A DNA stretch of 64,000 nucleotides from contig NZ_CP102630.1 in the NCBI RefSeq assembly GCF_024721605.1, forward strand, positions 1,116,001 to 1,180,000, in the 5' to 3' direction. This document shows positions 43,983-52,121 of the stretch, piece after piece (positions within the stretch are counted from its first letter, which is position 1; each line of letters begins with the position of its first letter). The notes under the pieces were generated by a model that did not search any database, was not told the DNA's origin, and saw only the letters and a program-made list of their open reading frames with translations. A program made the position numbers and the translations under genes. Origin of the DNA: Sphingomicrobium flavum (GTDB taxonomy: Bacteria; Pseudomonadota; Alphaproteobacteria; Sphingomonadales; Sphingomonadaceae).

Positions 43983-44996
43983 ATAGCGTTGGCCAAGACC
44001 GGTCAGCAGTTCATATTGGGTGACGCCGGCAGCGTCGGCTGCGGTGGGCAGGTCGAAATGCAGCGGCATCCAGTCACCTTCGCGCCACGCCCCGCCGCGC
44101 GTGATATCGACCGCGACCAGATCCATCGATACCCGGCCCAGGAGCGGCAGCAGGTTCGCACCGAAGGTCGCATAGCCATTGCCCGACAGGTTGCGCGGAT
44201 AACCATCGGCATAGCCGATGTTGAGGATGGCAATTGGGGTGTTGCGATCTGCGGTAAAGGACGCGCCATAGCCGATGCTGTCACCGGCTTTGAGGGTACG
44301 CACCTGCAGCACCTGCGCTTCGGGGGTCACCACCTGCTGGATATGCCCCACCGCTTCGGCACGCGGGATACCGCCGTATAGCGCCAGGCCAGGGCGCACC
44401 AGATCGAAGGCATAATCGCGACCAAGGCAGATGCCCGCGCTGTTGGCGAGGCTATATTGCCGCGCGGCGACGCTGTCTTTCACCTCGCAAAAGCGCTGCA
44501 ATTGCAGGGCGTTGCGGTCATGATCTTCATCCGCGCAGGCCAGATGACTGTGCAGCGTGTCGATCTTCAGGCCATCGAGCGCGCCCAGTTCGTCCATGCC
44601 CAGACCCAGCCGGTTCATGCCGGTATCGACCATGACGTCGCAGGGTCGATCGGCAAAAGCGATGCGCCAGCGGCGGACCTGTTCGAGGGTATTCAGCACT
44701 GGACGGGCATCGCTCGCAGCCGCAGCGGCGGCGTCGTCGGGCCCCAGCCCGTGCAGCACGGCCAGCCGAGCGCCTTCGGGTAAGGGCCCCAGCGCCTGCG
44801 CCTCATCCCAGGTCGATACGAAAAATTCGCGTGCGCCGGCGTCATGCAAGAATTTGGCGACTTCGACCGCGCCAAGGCCGTAGCCATCGGCCTTGATGGC
44901 GGCGCCGGTTTCGACCCCAGACGTCGCGGTCAGCCAGCGCCAGTTGGACTGAAGCGCATCCTTGGACAGCGAAAGGCGAAGCGGGCGATGGGTCAC
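43965..44996 (-). CDS. alr: Alanine racemase
   Basis: 343 residues. The PLP lysine is K35 in AAIKADGYGLGA; the second-site tyrosine lies in SIGYGASFTADRNT, followed by ILNIGYADGYPRNL. It makes D-alanine for peptidoglycan. It is the last gene in a minus-strand run that also holds glmU and glmS, all for cell-wall precursors. Confidence 0.95.
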   Translation of the reverse strand: MTHRPLRLSLSKDALQSNWRWLTATSGVETGAAIKADGYGLGAVEVAKFLHDAGAREFFVSTWDEAQALGPLPEGARLAVLHGLGPDDAAAAAASDARPVLNTLEQVRRWRIAFADRPCDVMVDTGMNRLGLGMDELGALDGLKIDTLHSHLACADEDHDRNALQLQRFCEVKDSVAARQYSLANSAGICLGRDYAFDLVRPGLALYGGIPRAEAVGHIQQVVTPEAQVLQVRTLKAGDSIGYGASFTADRNTPIAILNIGYADGYPRNLSGNGYATFGANLLPLLGRVSMDLVAVDITRGGAWREGDWMPLHFDLPTAADAAGVTQYELLTGLGQRYERRWA

Positions 44997-45005
44997 CCCC
45001 CTGCC

Positions 45006-45389
45006 CTAGCTTTGCCCCTCGCCTTCGTCGAGAGCGTGTTTGGCCCGCTCCCAATTCTTCCCGTCAAATTGGGTCACGGCGAGCGGCAGGTTATCGTCGA
45101 GACAATGGGCGTTGATGCTCCATGCCTCGGGGTGGCTGCGCGGCTGGTAGAAGCTCTTGATCCCGCAGACGCTACAGAAGAGATGCTCCGCCGCGCCGGT
45201 GCCGAAGCGATAGCTAGTCAGCGCCTCACTGCCGGACAGAAGCGTAAAATCCTCATGCGGAACGATGAGGTGCAGGAAGCCTGTCGCCGAGCAGATGGAG
45301 CAATTGCAGGCCAGCACGGGCAGCGGCGGTTGTTCCACCTCAGCCTCGAACCGCACCGCGCGGCAATGGCATCCCCCTTCGATCTTCAT
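45006..45389 (-). CDS. GFA family (glutathione-dependent formaldehyde-activating-like) protein
   Basis: 127 residues from MKIEGGCHCRAVRFEAEVE. Zinc-type cysteines: CHC near the N-terminus, CNCSIC, and CSVCGIKSFY. The family binds zinc and is named after Gfa, but most members have no proven activity. Its ATG overlaps the stop of the hydrolase/OsmC gene by 4 nt; alr follows after 9 nt. Confidence 0.87.
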   Translation of the reverse strand: MKIEGGCHCRAVRFEAEVEQPPLPVLACNCSICSATGFLHLIVPHEDFTLLSGSEALTSYRFGTGAAEHLFCSVCGIKSFYQPRSHPEAWSINAHCLDDNLPLAVTQFDGKNWERAKHALDEGEGQS

Positions 45390-46603
45390 CTGACGACCGT
45401 ACTGTGGATATGCAGCTCGCCCAGCAGGGTGCGATGGACGGGACATTTCTCGGCAATCTCGATCATGCGGTCATGCTGTGCCTGCGTGAAATCGCCGGTC
45501 AGATCGATTGCCTTGTCGATCACTTCGATACGATCGGTGCCTTCGTCCACATCCGACATCGAATCCTCGGCATGGTCGCGGCTATGCTCGAGCTCGACCC
45601 GGACATGGTCGAGCCTGATGCCCTTGCGCTCGGCATACATCTGGATCGTCATCGCCGTGCAGGTGCCCAGCGCACCCAGCAACAGATCGTAGGGCGTCGG
45701 TCCATCATCATTGCCGCCATAGCTTTTGGGTTCATCGGCGATGAAATCGTGGCTGACGGTAACGACATGCTGGGCAAACTTGCCGCCGGCAGTGGAAACG
45801 CGCACCACGCCGGCATGTGGGCGGTCTTCGACCAATTCCTCCATCGGCGCGATGAAGGGCCCGGCCCAGGCGGCGATGACATCGGCGGCATAATGACCGT
45901 CGCTGTCGCGCGTCAGCAGATGATCGGCATGGTCGAGCGACACGAAGCTCTTGGGATGCTTGGCCGCCTCGAAATTGGCGCGGGCATGATCGACCGATAC
46001 CAATTCGTCGGTCGGCGAATGGAGGATGAGCAGCGCCTTGCCCAGATTGGCGAGCGCCTCGGCCTGCAACTGGCCGCGCGTTTCCTCGACAAATTCCTTT
46101 TTCACGCAGAAGTCACGCCCGGCGATTTTGACCATCGCCTCGCCTTCGACCTCCACTTGCTCCAATTTGTCGCCCAGATGGTGCAGCACATGGTCGGTAT
46201 CCGACGGCGCACCGATGGCAGCGACGGCTTTCACACTGTCGATGCGCGGCGCGGCGGCGATGACCGCGGCGCCGCCGAGGCTGTGGCCGATGAGCAATGT
46301 GGGGGAATGACCCAGCTCGACCAGAGCCGCAGCCGCGGCCTCCAGATCCGCGACATGGGTCGCAAAACCTGAAAGGTCTCCGCTACTGCCGCCCAATCCG
46401 GCGAAATCGAAGCGCAGTACCATCACGCCCTTGGCCGCCAGTGCGCGGGTGATGAAGGTCGCGGCGCGGCTATCCTTGCCGCAGGTGAAGCAGTGGGCGA
46501 AGATGGCGATGCCGCGTGGTCGCCCGTAGCGCGGCTTTTCCAGCCGCCCGTCGAGCATCGTGCCGCCCTTGCCTTCGAAGCGGAATGGTTCGGTCGTAAT
46601 CAT
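45386..46603 (-). CDS. Bifunctional alpha/beta hydrolase - OsmC family fusion protein
   Basis: 405 residues, two domains. Residues 1-255 are an alpha/beta hydrolase with nucleophile S108 (GHSLGGAA), acid D199 and His 225 or 228. Residues ~265-405 are an OsmC/Ohr-type peroxiredoxin with cysteines C315 (LGTCTAMTI) and C387 (EKCPVHRT). The fusion type is known in databases. OsmC domains reduce organic peroxides; the hydrolase substrate is unknown. AGGAG precedes the ATG. Confidence 0.9.
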   Translation of the reverse strand: MITTEPFRFEGKGGTMLDGRLEKPRYGRPRGIAIFAHCFTCGKDSRAATFITRALAAKGVMVLRFDFAGLGGSSGDLSGFATHVADLEAAAAALVELGHSPTLLIGHSLGGAAVIAAAPRIDSVKAVAAIGAPSDTDHVLHHLGDKLEQVEVEGEAMVKIAGRDFCVKKEFVEETRGQLQAEALANLGKALLILHSPTDELVSVDHARANFEAAKHPKSFVSLDHADHLLTRDSDGHYAADVIAAWAGPFIAPMEELVEDRPHAGVVRVSTAGGKFAQHVVTVSHDFIADEPKSYGGNDDGPTPYDLLLGALGTCTAMTIQMYAERKGIRLDHVRVELEHSRDHAEDSMSDVDEGTDRIEVIDKAIDLTGDFTQAQHDRMIEIAEKCPVHRTLLGELHIHSTVVR

Positions 46604-46647
46604 GCGCTCTCCTTATCAGAGAGAATACGCATGACGAGGACGGATTG

Positions 46648-47169
46648 TTACCCTTCGCCCTTCATTGCCGCCTGATGCCAAGCCTTGGCGGATCTGACGT
46701 AGCGCATGAATTCTTCATCGGACGGGAAGACCCGACGCGGCAGGATGACAGCCGAACATCTGTTGATGAACAGCAACAAACGGTCGGATTTGACGACAAC
46801 ACGCTTGATCATCGGCCAGTCGAACGTCCCACGCTGATGTTCAAGCTCGGACGTTATGCCTTGCGGCGAAATCTGGTAGCGGATCCCGCGTTCCAGAAAT
46901 TTTTGCTGCGATCGCCATTGCGCCAGCGGCATCACGAAATAGACCGCCACCAGCACGGCCAGCAGGATGGCCGCAAAGGACCAATCGATCCAGTAATGCC
47001 AGTAGATGAAGGGCACGCCTTCCATCAGCGGACCGATCACCTGGCTAGCGGTGAAGAGAATAAGAAGCAGACCGATGATCGTGCCCCAATGGCGCCACGC
47101 CTGGAAATGAAGCACAAAATAGTCGCCAAGGCTGAGCCGCACATCGACTGGCGGCAGCGCCTCGCTCAC
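46648..47169 (-). CDS. YcxB-like membrane protein
   Basis: 173 residues. Two TM helices at about 30-50 and 65-85, then a soluble C-domain: RYQISPQGITSELEHQRGTFDWPMIKRVVVKSDRLLLFINRCSAVILPRRVF in outline, typical of the YcxB family. Function unknown. Its start overlaps the glmS stop by 4 nt, so it is coupled to glmS expression. Confidence 0.8.
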   Translation of the reverse strand: MSEALPPVDVRLSLGDYFVLHFQAWRHWGTIIGLLLILFTASQVIGPLMEGVPFIYWHYWIDWSFAAILLAVLVAVYFVMPLAQWRSQQKFLERGIRYQISPQGITSELEHQRGTFDWPMIKRVVVKSDRLLLFINRCSAVILPRRVFPSDEEFMRYVRSAKAWHQAAMKGEG

Positions 47170-48989
47170 TCCACCGTCACCGATTTCGCCAAGTTGCGGG
47201 GCTGGTCGACGTCGGTGCCCTTCAGCACCGCGACATGATAGGCGAGCAGCTGCACCGGCACGGCATAGACGATCGGCTGGATCAGCGGATGGGCGGTCGG
47301 CATTTCGATGGTGGCGACGCAGCCATCACCGGCTTCTTCCAGCCCCTTGGCGTCGGAAATGAAGATGATCTTGCCGCCGCGCGCGCGCACTTCCTGCATG
47401 TTGCTGACGGTCTTTTCGAACAGCGGACCCGAGGGCGCCAGGACGATGACCGGCACTTCATCGTCGATCAAAGCAATGGGCCCATGCTTCATTTCGCCCG
47501 CGGCATAGCCTTCGGCGTGGATATAGCTGATTTCCTTGAGCTTGAGCGCGCCTTCGAGTGCGAGCGGATAATCAGGACCGCGGCCGAGATAGAGGACGTC
47601 GCGCGCGGGGGCGACGAGATGCGCCATCGCGGCAATGTCACCGTCATGATTGAGCGCCTCATTGATCGCCTCCGGGGCTTCCTGGAGGTGCTGGACGATG
47701 TCGCGCTCTTCTTCCTCGCTCATCTTGCCCTTGGCGCGGGCAAGGTTGGCGGCAAAGGCGGCGAGCACGGCGAGCTGGCAGGTGAAGGCCTTGGTCGAGG
47801 CCACACCGATTTCGGGGCCGGCATGGGTCGGCAGCAGCAAGTCGGCCTCGCGCGCCATCGCGCTGGTCGGCACGTTGACCACGGCGGCGATGACCTGCCC
47901 ACAGGCGCGGCTATGTTCGAGCGCCGCAAGCGTATCGGCGGTCTCGCCAGATTGCGAAATGAACAGCGCCAAGCTGCCCTTTTCCAGCACCGGATCGCGG
48001 TAGCGGAACTCGCTAGCCACATCGATATCGACGGGCACACGGGCGAACTGTTCGATCCAATATTTGGCGACCATGCCGGCATAGAAGCTGGTGCCGCAGG
48101 CGACGATCGTCACGCGGTCGATGGCAGCGAGATCGAGATCATTGTCGGGCAAGGCGACCTTGCCGTCATAGGGGCGCACATAGCTGGACAGCGTATTGGC
48201 GACGACGGCCGGCTGCTCGAAAATTTCCTTCTGCATGAAGTGGCGATAATTGCCTTTTTCGACCGCCGCAGCCGAGGCGCCGCTTTCCACCACTTCGCGC
48301 GAGACGGGTTCGTTATCGGCGTCGTAGATCTGGAAGGTGTCGCGCGTCACGATGACCCAGTCACCATCTTCCAGATAAGCAATCTTCTGGGTCAGCGGGG
48401 CGAGCGCGATGGCGTCCGAGCCCAGATAATTTTCGCCCTCGCCGCAGCCCACAGTCAGCGGGGCGCCGCGGCGTGCGCCGATCATCAGGTCGGGATGGTC
48501 GCGGAACAGGAAGGCGATGGCGAAGGCACCGTGCAGGCGCGACAGGATGGCAGCGACCGCATCCTGCGGGCTCTTGCCGGCCTCGATCTCGCGGTCGACC
48601 AGGTGAGCGACCACTTCGCTATCGGTTTCGGACAGGAAATCGCGCCCGTCGGCGATCAATTCATCGCGCAGCGGCTTGAAATTTTCGATGATGCCGTTGA
48701 CCACGAGCGCGACCTTGCCGGCGATGTGCGGGTGGGCGTTGGGGACGTTGGGCACGCCATGCGTGGCCCAGCGGGTATGCGCGATGCCGACCGTGCCGGG
48801 CAGCGGATCGCCCTCCAGTTCGCTCTTAAGATTGCGCAGTTTGCCCTGGGCGCGGCGGCGCGCAAAATCGCCACCGGACAAGGTGCAGATGCCCGCACTG
48901 TCATAACCGCGATATTCCAGCCGCTTGAGGCCGTCGAACAGGCGGTCCGCGACCGCATCCTTGCCGATAATGCCGACAATCCCGCACAT
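47166..48989 (-). CDS. glmS: Glutamine-fructose-6-phosphate aminotransferase
   Basis: 607 residues. Cys2 in MCGIVGIIG is the glutaminase nucleophile. Two SIS domains follow with IVACGTSFYAGMVAKYWIEQ and SQSGETADTLAAL, and the C-terminal NLAKSVTVE. It makes glucosamine-6-phosphate. Only 3 nt separate it from the glmU stop, so there is no room for a glmS ribozyme. Confidence 0.97.
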   Translation of the reverse strand: MCGIVGIIGKDAVADRLFDGLKRLEYRGYDSAGICTLSGGDFARRRAQGKLRNLKSELEGDPLPGTVGIAHTRWATHGVPNVPNAHPHIAGKVALVVNGIIENFKPLRDELIADGRDFLSETDSEVVAHLVDREIEAGKSPQDAVAAILSRLHGAFAIAFLFRDHPDLMIGARRGAPLTVGCGEGENYLGSDAIALAPLTQKIAYLEDGDWVIVTRDTFQIYDADNEPVSREVVESGASAAAVEKGNYRHFMQKEIFEQPAVVANTLSSYVRPYDGKVALPDNDLDLAAIDRVTIVACGTSFYAGMVAKYWIEQFARVPVDIDVASEFRYRDPVLEKGSLALFISQSGETADTLAALEHSRACGQVIAAVVNVPTSAMAREADLLLPTHAGPEIGVASTKAFTCQLAVLAAFAANLARAKGKMSEEEERDIVQHLQEAPEAINEALNHDGDIAAMAHLVAPARDVLYLGRGPDYPLALEGALKLKEISYIHAEGYAAGEMKHGPIALIDDEVPVIVLAPSGPLFEKTVSNMQEVRARGGKIIFISDAKGLEEAGDGCVATIEMPTAHPLIQPIVYAVPVQLLAYHVAVLKGTDVDQPRNLAKSVTVE

Positions 48990-48992
48990 AAA

Positions 48993-50354
48993 TTACTTAC
49001 CTTCCTTCTTGGCCTTGGCACGCGTCCTGAAACTGGCGGCCTTGCCGGGAAATTCCTTCTGGTCGCCACGCGCAATGCCGATGGCATCGGGTGCGACATC
49101 CTTGGTAACGACGCTACCGGCGCCGACGATCGCGCCCGCGCCGATGGTGACGGGGGCGACGAGCGAGGAGTTGGAGCCGATGAAAGCGCCCTCGCCGATC
49201 GACGTCTGCGACTTGTTGAAGCCGTCATAATTGCAGGTGATGGTGCCCGCGCCGATATTGGCACCGGCGCCCACGCTGGCATCGCCCAGATAGGTCAGGT
49301 GGTTGGCCTTTGCGCCCTTGCCCAGCGTGGATTTCTTCATCTCCACGAAATTGCCGACCTTGGCGCCGTCTTCAAGCACCGCGCCGGGGCGCAGGCGCGC
49401 ATAAGGACCGACTTCGCAGTCAGGGCCTATGCGGCAGCCTTCGAGGTGCGAAAAGGCACGGATGCGACTTCCTTCGCTCACCTTGACGCCGGGGCCGAAG
49501 ACGACATGCGGTTCGACCACCACGTCATTGGCGAGATCGGTATCATAGCTGAAGAAGACCGTGTCGGGCGCGTGCAGCGTGACGCCGGCGGCCATCGCGT
49601 CCATCCGCGCCAACCGCTGATATTGCGCTTCGGCGGCGGCCAGTTCGGCGCGGCTGTTGATGCCGGTCACTTCGGCTTCGTTGGCGCCGATCGCGACCGG
49701 GCGGCGACCTTCCTCCATCGCGATCATCACGATATCGGGCAGATAATATTCGCCGGCCTTATTGTCGTTGGAGACCTTGGCGAGCCAGCCGAACAGGTCG
49801 CTGCCCTTCACCGCCATCATGCCCGAATTGCACAGGCGACAGGCGCGCTGTTCATCGGTCGCATCCTTATGTTCGACCATGTGCGCGATCTGCTCGCCCT
49901 CACCCAAGATGACGCGGCCATAGGCCTTCATGTCTTCGGGTTCGAAGGCCAGCACGACGATGCCCGGATCGTCTTCCTGCTCCAGCCTGCGCACAAGGCG
50001 CCGCATGGTTTCGGGCGCCACCATCGGCACGTCCCCGAACAGGAGCAGCACGGGGCCATCATGCCCTTCGAGCGCGCTTTGTGCCTGCTGGACGGCATGA
50101 CCGGTGCCCAATTGTTCGTCCTGCACCGCAAAGGCGCAATCGCGGCCCGACAGCGCACCTTCAATCTGTTCGCGCCACTTGCCTACGACGACAACCGTCT
50201 GCGCGGGCTGCAGCTCATCGACACTGTCGAGCAAGTGATCGATCATCGTTTTGCCGGCGATCGGGTGGAGCACCTTGTGCAGGCGCGATTTCATGCGGCT
50301 GCCGATACCGGCGGCCAGCACGATGGCGGCAATGGGAGCGGAATCAGTCATCAC
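48993..50354 (-). CDS. glmU: Bifunctional UDP-GlcNAc pyrophosphorylase / GlcN-1-P N-acetyltransferase
   Basis: 453 residues. N-terminal LAAGIGSRMKSRLHKVLHPI uridyltransferase motif. The C-terminal left-handed beta-helix with hexapeptide repeats (VVVEPHVVFGPGVKVSEGSRI, IGAGTITCNYDGFNK). It makes UDP-GlcNAc from GlcN-1-P, two steps after GlmS. It forms glmU-glmS with the downstream gene. Confidence 0.96.
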   Translation of the reverse strand: MMTDSAPIAAIVLAAGIGSRMKSRLHKVLHPIAGKTMIDHLLDSVDELQPAQTVVVVGKWREQIEGALSGRDCAFAVQDEQLGTGHAVQQAQSALEGHDGPVLLLFGDVPMVAPETMRRLVRRLEQEDDPGIVVLAFEPEDMKAYGRVILGEGEQIAHMVEHKDATDEQRACRLCNSGMMAVKGSDLFGWLAKVSNDNKAGEYYLPDIVMIAMEEGRRPVAIGANEAEVTGINSRAELAAAEAQYQRLARMDAMAAGVTLHAPDTVFFSYDTDLANDVVVEPHVVFGPGVKVSEGSRIRAFSHLEGCRIGPDCEVGPYARLRPGAVLEDGAKVGNFVEMKKSTLGKGAKANHLTYLGDASVGAGANIGAGTITCNYDGFNKSQTSIGEGAFIGSNSSLVAPVTIGAGAIVGAGSVVTKDVAPDAIGIARGDQKEFPGKAASFRTRAKAKKEGK

Positions 50355-50393
50355 GGCGCGCCTGATGGCACGGCGACGCGCCGGATGCCAGCA

Positions 50394-50906
50394 TCAGCTT
50401 TTCTTCGGCGCTGCTTTCTTGGCGACTGGCTTGGCCTTCGCCGCAGGCTTGCGGGCCGGAGCCTTCTTCACCGCGGGCTTCTTGGCTGCCGGCTTGGCCT
50501 TGGTGGCCGTCTTTGCAGGAGCCGACTTGGCCGCAGGCTTCTTGGCCGCAGGCTTCTTGGCCGCAGGCTTCTTCTTCGCGGCGGCCTTCTTCTTGGGCGC
50601 GGGCTTGGCCTTGGCGTTCACGACGTCATCCTCATCGAGCCACTGGCCCGAAAGGACACGCTGCGCTGCATCGGCAACCGCTTCAGCGATGATGGCCCCA
50701 AGCTTGGCCGTGCTGGTAGCTGCCGACGAGGCGACCTTGCTGGCGCTTTGCGCCGCATCCATGCTGGCTTCCTGGATCTTCTTGCGGGCCTTGGGGCTCG
50801 CCGCGATGGCGGCGGCGGCGGCGGCAAGACCGGCTGCCACCATTTCGGCGGTCAGATTGGGCTTGGTCGAACTTGCGCGTGAACCTTTGGTCGATTTCTT
50901 GGCCAT
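50394..50906 (-). CDS. Histone H1-like Lys/Ala/Pro-rich protein
   Basis: 170 residues. Residues 20-90 form an Ala-rich amphipathic helical region (EMVAAGLAAAAAAIAASPKARKKIQEAS). Residues ~105-170 are AAKKP-type repeats resembling histone H1 tails and the C-terminus of PhaF phasins. It probably binds DNA. Its place directly after phaR suggests a PHA-granule/nucleoid link; that is inference. The repeat-coding DNA has three perfect 15-nt copies. Confidence 0.78.
   Translation of the reverse strand: MAKKSTKGSRASSTKPNLTAEMVAAGLAAAAAAIAASPKARKKIQEASMDAAQSASKVASSAATSTAKLGAIIAEAVADAAQRVLSGQWLDEDDVVNAKAKPAPKKKAAAKKKPAAKKPAAKKPAAKSAPAKTATKAKPAAKKPAVKKAPARKPAAKAKPVAKKAAPKKS
50526..50570. repeat. Three perfect 15-nt tandem repeats inside the H1-like gene
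   Basis: CTTGGCCGCAGGCTT occurs three times head to tail without mismatch. On the coding strand it gives AAKP-type repeats; slippage here would change the number of basic repeats in frame. Confidence 0.8.
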
Positions 50907-50973
50907 TAAATTCCCTCCTCAGACACTGTCTTATTAATCCAAGACGCCTGAGGAAGGAAATGGTTTCGCGCGG

Positions 50974-51483
50974 CTAGAGCTTGTCGACCTTGTCCTTGAG
51001 CGCCGCGAGTTCGGCCTTGAGCTTGGCGACTTCATCGCTGTCATCGGCCTTGGCCGCGCCGCTGCCCCCGCTGAAAGCCTGCGCGGCGGACCCGAACATT
51101 TCCATATTCTTCTTGGCCATGTCGGCGAACATGGTGGGATCGAAAGCGCCGCCCATCATTACCTTTTGCTGTTTCTGGAAGGCGTCCATCGCGGCTTCCA
51201 GATAGTTGGGCACCGCGTTCTGCATCTGGCCGCCATAAAGGCCGATGAGCTGCTTGAGAAAGTTGACCGGCAGCATGTTGGCGCCGCCGGCTTCTTCATC
51301 GACGATGATCTGGGTCATCACCTGATGCGTGATATCCTCGCCCGATTTTGCGTCGATCACTTCGACGTCACGCCCGTCGCGGATCATCTTCGAGAGTGTG
51401 TCGAGCGTGATGTAGGCCGAACTTTCGGTGTCGTAGAGACGGCGATTTGCATATTTCTTGATGACGACCTTGGGTCCGGCCAT
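50974..51483 (-). CDS. phaR: Polyhydroxyalkanoate synthesis repressor PhaR
   Basis: 169 residues from MAGPKVVIKKYANRRLYDT. The N-terminal PHB/PHA accumulation regulator DNA-binding domain (KKYANRRLYDTESSAYITLDTLSKMIRDGRDVEVIDAKSGEDITHQ) and the second PhaR domain with MLPVNFLKQLIGLYGGQMQ are clear. PhaR senses PHA and represses phasin and related genes. AGGAG lies 6 nt upstream of this ATG. No PHA synthase is in the window. A perfect inverted repeat lies 22 nt upstream. Confidence 0.93.
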   Translation of the reverse strand: MAGPKVVIKKYANRRLYDTESSAYITLDTLSKMIRDGRDVEVIDAKSGEDITHQVMTQIIVDEEAGGANMLPVNFLKQLIGLYGGQMQNAVPNYLEAAMDAFQKQQKVMMGGAFDPTMFADMAKKNMEMFGSAAQAFSGGSGAAKADDSDEVAKLKAELAALKDKVDKL

Positions 51484-51505
51484 GGAACGCTCCTTGCTAC
51501 GGTTA

Positions 51506-51528
51506 TGCTGCACCTAGCAGGTGCAGCA
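51506..51528. promoter_or_regulatory. Perfect 10-bp inverted repeat upstream of phaR, possible autoregulatory operator
   Basis: TGCTGCACCT-AGC-AGGTGCAGCA is symmetrical and TGC/GCA-rich, as PhaR sites are described. It lies 22 nt before the phaR start and 47 nt before the bufferin promoter on the other side. A PhaR site is inference from position and composition. Confidence 0.45.
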
Positions 51529-51575
51529 ACGGCAGTGCAACATGAAGCTATTTTCCGCCCCGCGGCGGGACAGGC

Positions 51576-51601
51576 GTAACCTTTTTGCGCCCTCCCACGA
51601 A
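51576..51601 (+). promoter_or_regulatory. SigF-type ECF promoter of the first bufferin gene
   Basis: GTAACC, exactly 16 nt, then CGAA. This is the promoter form described for Caulobacter SigF. It ends 55 nt before the first precursor gene. The same locus encodes an ECF sigma factor and NrsF-like anti-sigma factor, so autoregulation is likely. Confidence 0.75.
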
Positions 51602-51656
51602 TACCCGATCAGTGAGGCGCACGATGCGCCGCACGGGCACAATAGGGAGACCATCC

Positions 51657-51992
51657 ATGAAGAAGACCATTCCGGCACTTGCCGCAGCCTCAGCCTTGCT
51701 CGCCGCCTGTAGCGCCGAAGCACCCACCGAAACCGCCGCCGAAACCAACGTCACCGACGGCGCCGAAGTGATGGAAGCCGCCGCCGAAGGCGACAAGGTG
51801 AAATGCTTCGGCATCGCGCTCGCGGGCAAGAATGATTGCGCCGCCGGACCCGGCACCAGCTGCGCCGGCACATCCACCGTCGACTATCAGGGCAATGCCT
51901 GGACCTATGTCGAAGGCGGCGAAACAGCCTGCAACGCCGAAGGCGGGACCCTGACCGAGCAGGACAATAACGACCAGGGTCTCCCGGCTTAA
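51657..51992 (+). CDS. bufA: DUF2282 bufferin precursor with predicted lipoprotein signal
   Basis: 111 residues. A signal peptide ends in LLAAC, giving lipobox Cys18, followed by an acidic linker (about 20-47). The DUF2282 core has C50, C61, C69 and C92 ([21 protein letters not shown] then [11 protein letters not shown]). DUF2282 proteins are precursors of bufferins, copper-binding RiPPs matured by an MNIO enzyme. Known precursors have ordinary Sec signals; the lipobox here would anchor the product. AGGGAG precedes the ATG. The core DNA is nearly identical to the next gene. Confidence 0.85.
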   Translation: MKKTIPALAAASALLAACSAEAPTETAAETNVTDGAEVMEAAAEGDKVKCFGIALAGKNDCAAGPGTSCAGTSTVDYQGNAWTYVEGGETACNAEGGTLTEQDNNDQGLPA

Positions 51993-52010
51993 CCGGCCTG
52001 CCCTGTCGTT

Positions 52011-52055
52011 CGCCCCGCCGGAAAGTTTCCGCTCCATGTAACTTCCGGCGGGGCG
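52011..52055 (+). terminator. Hairpin between the two bufferin genes, overlapping the second promoter
   Basis: CGCCCCGCCGGAAAG faces CTTCCGGCGGGGCG with a 16-nt loop and one bulge. No long T-tract. It may end or attenuate transcripts from the first promoter, and it overlaps the -35 and spacer of the second. Confidence 0.5.
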
Positions 52056-52063
52056 ATTTCGAA
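52038..52063 (+). promoter_or_regulatory. SigF-type ECF promoter of the second bufferin gene
   Basis: GTAACT, exactly 16 nt, then CGAA, differing in one base from the upstream copy. It lies 58 nt before the second precursor gene. The -35 sits in the 3' arm of the hairpin. Confidence 0.7.
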
Positions 52064-52121
52064 CAAACCGGAGAGTGACCGCCACGTCCTCGCCCCATCG
52101 TTGAAAAAGGAAGCACCAGAC

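Noticed and set aside
48989-48993. glmS ribozyme upstream of glmS
   Set aside because: Only 3 nt separate glmU and glmS, so there is no room.
47235-50882. 1215-codon open frame on the plus strand
   Set aside because: Antisense to glmS, glmU and the H1-like gene, all clearly real; the product is low-complexity and unrelated to any family I know.
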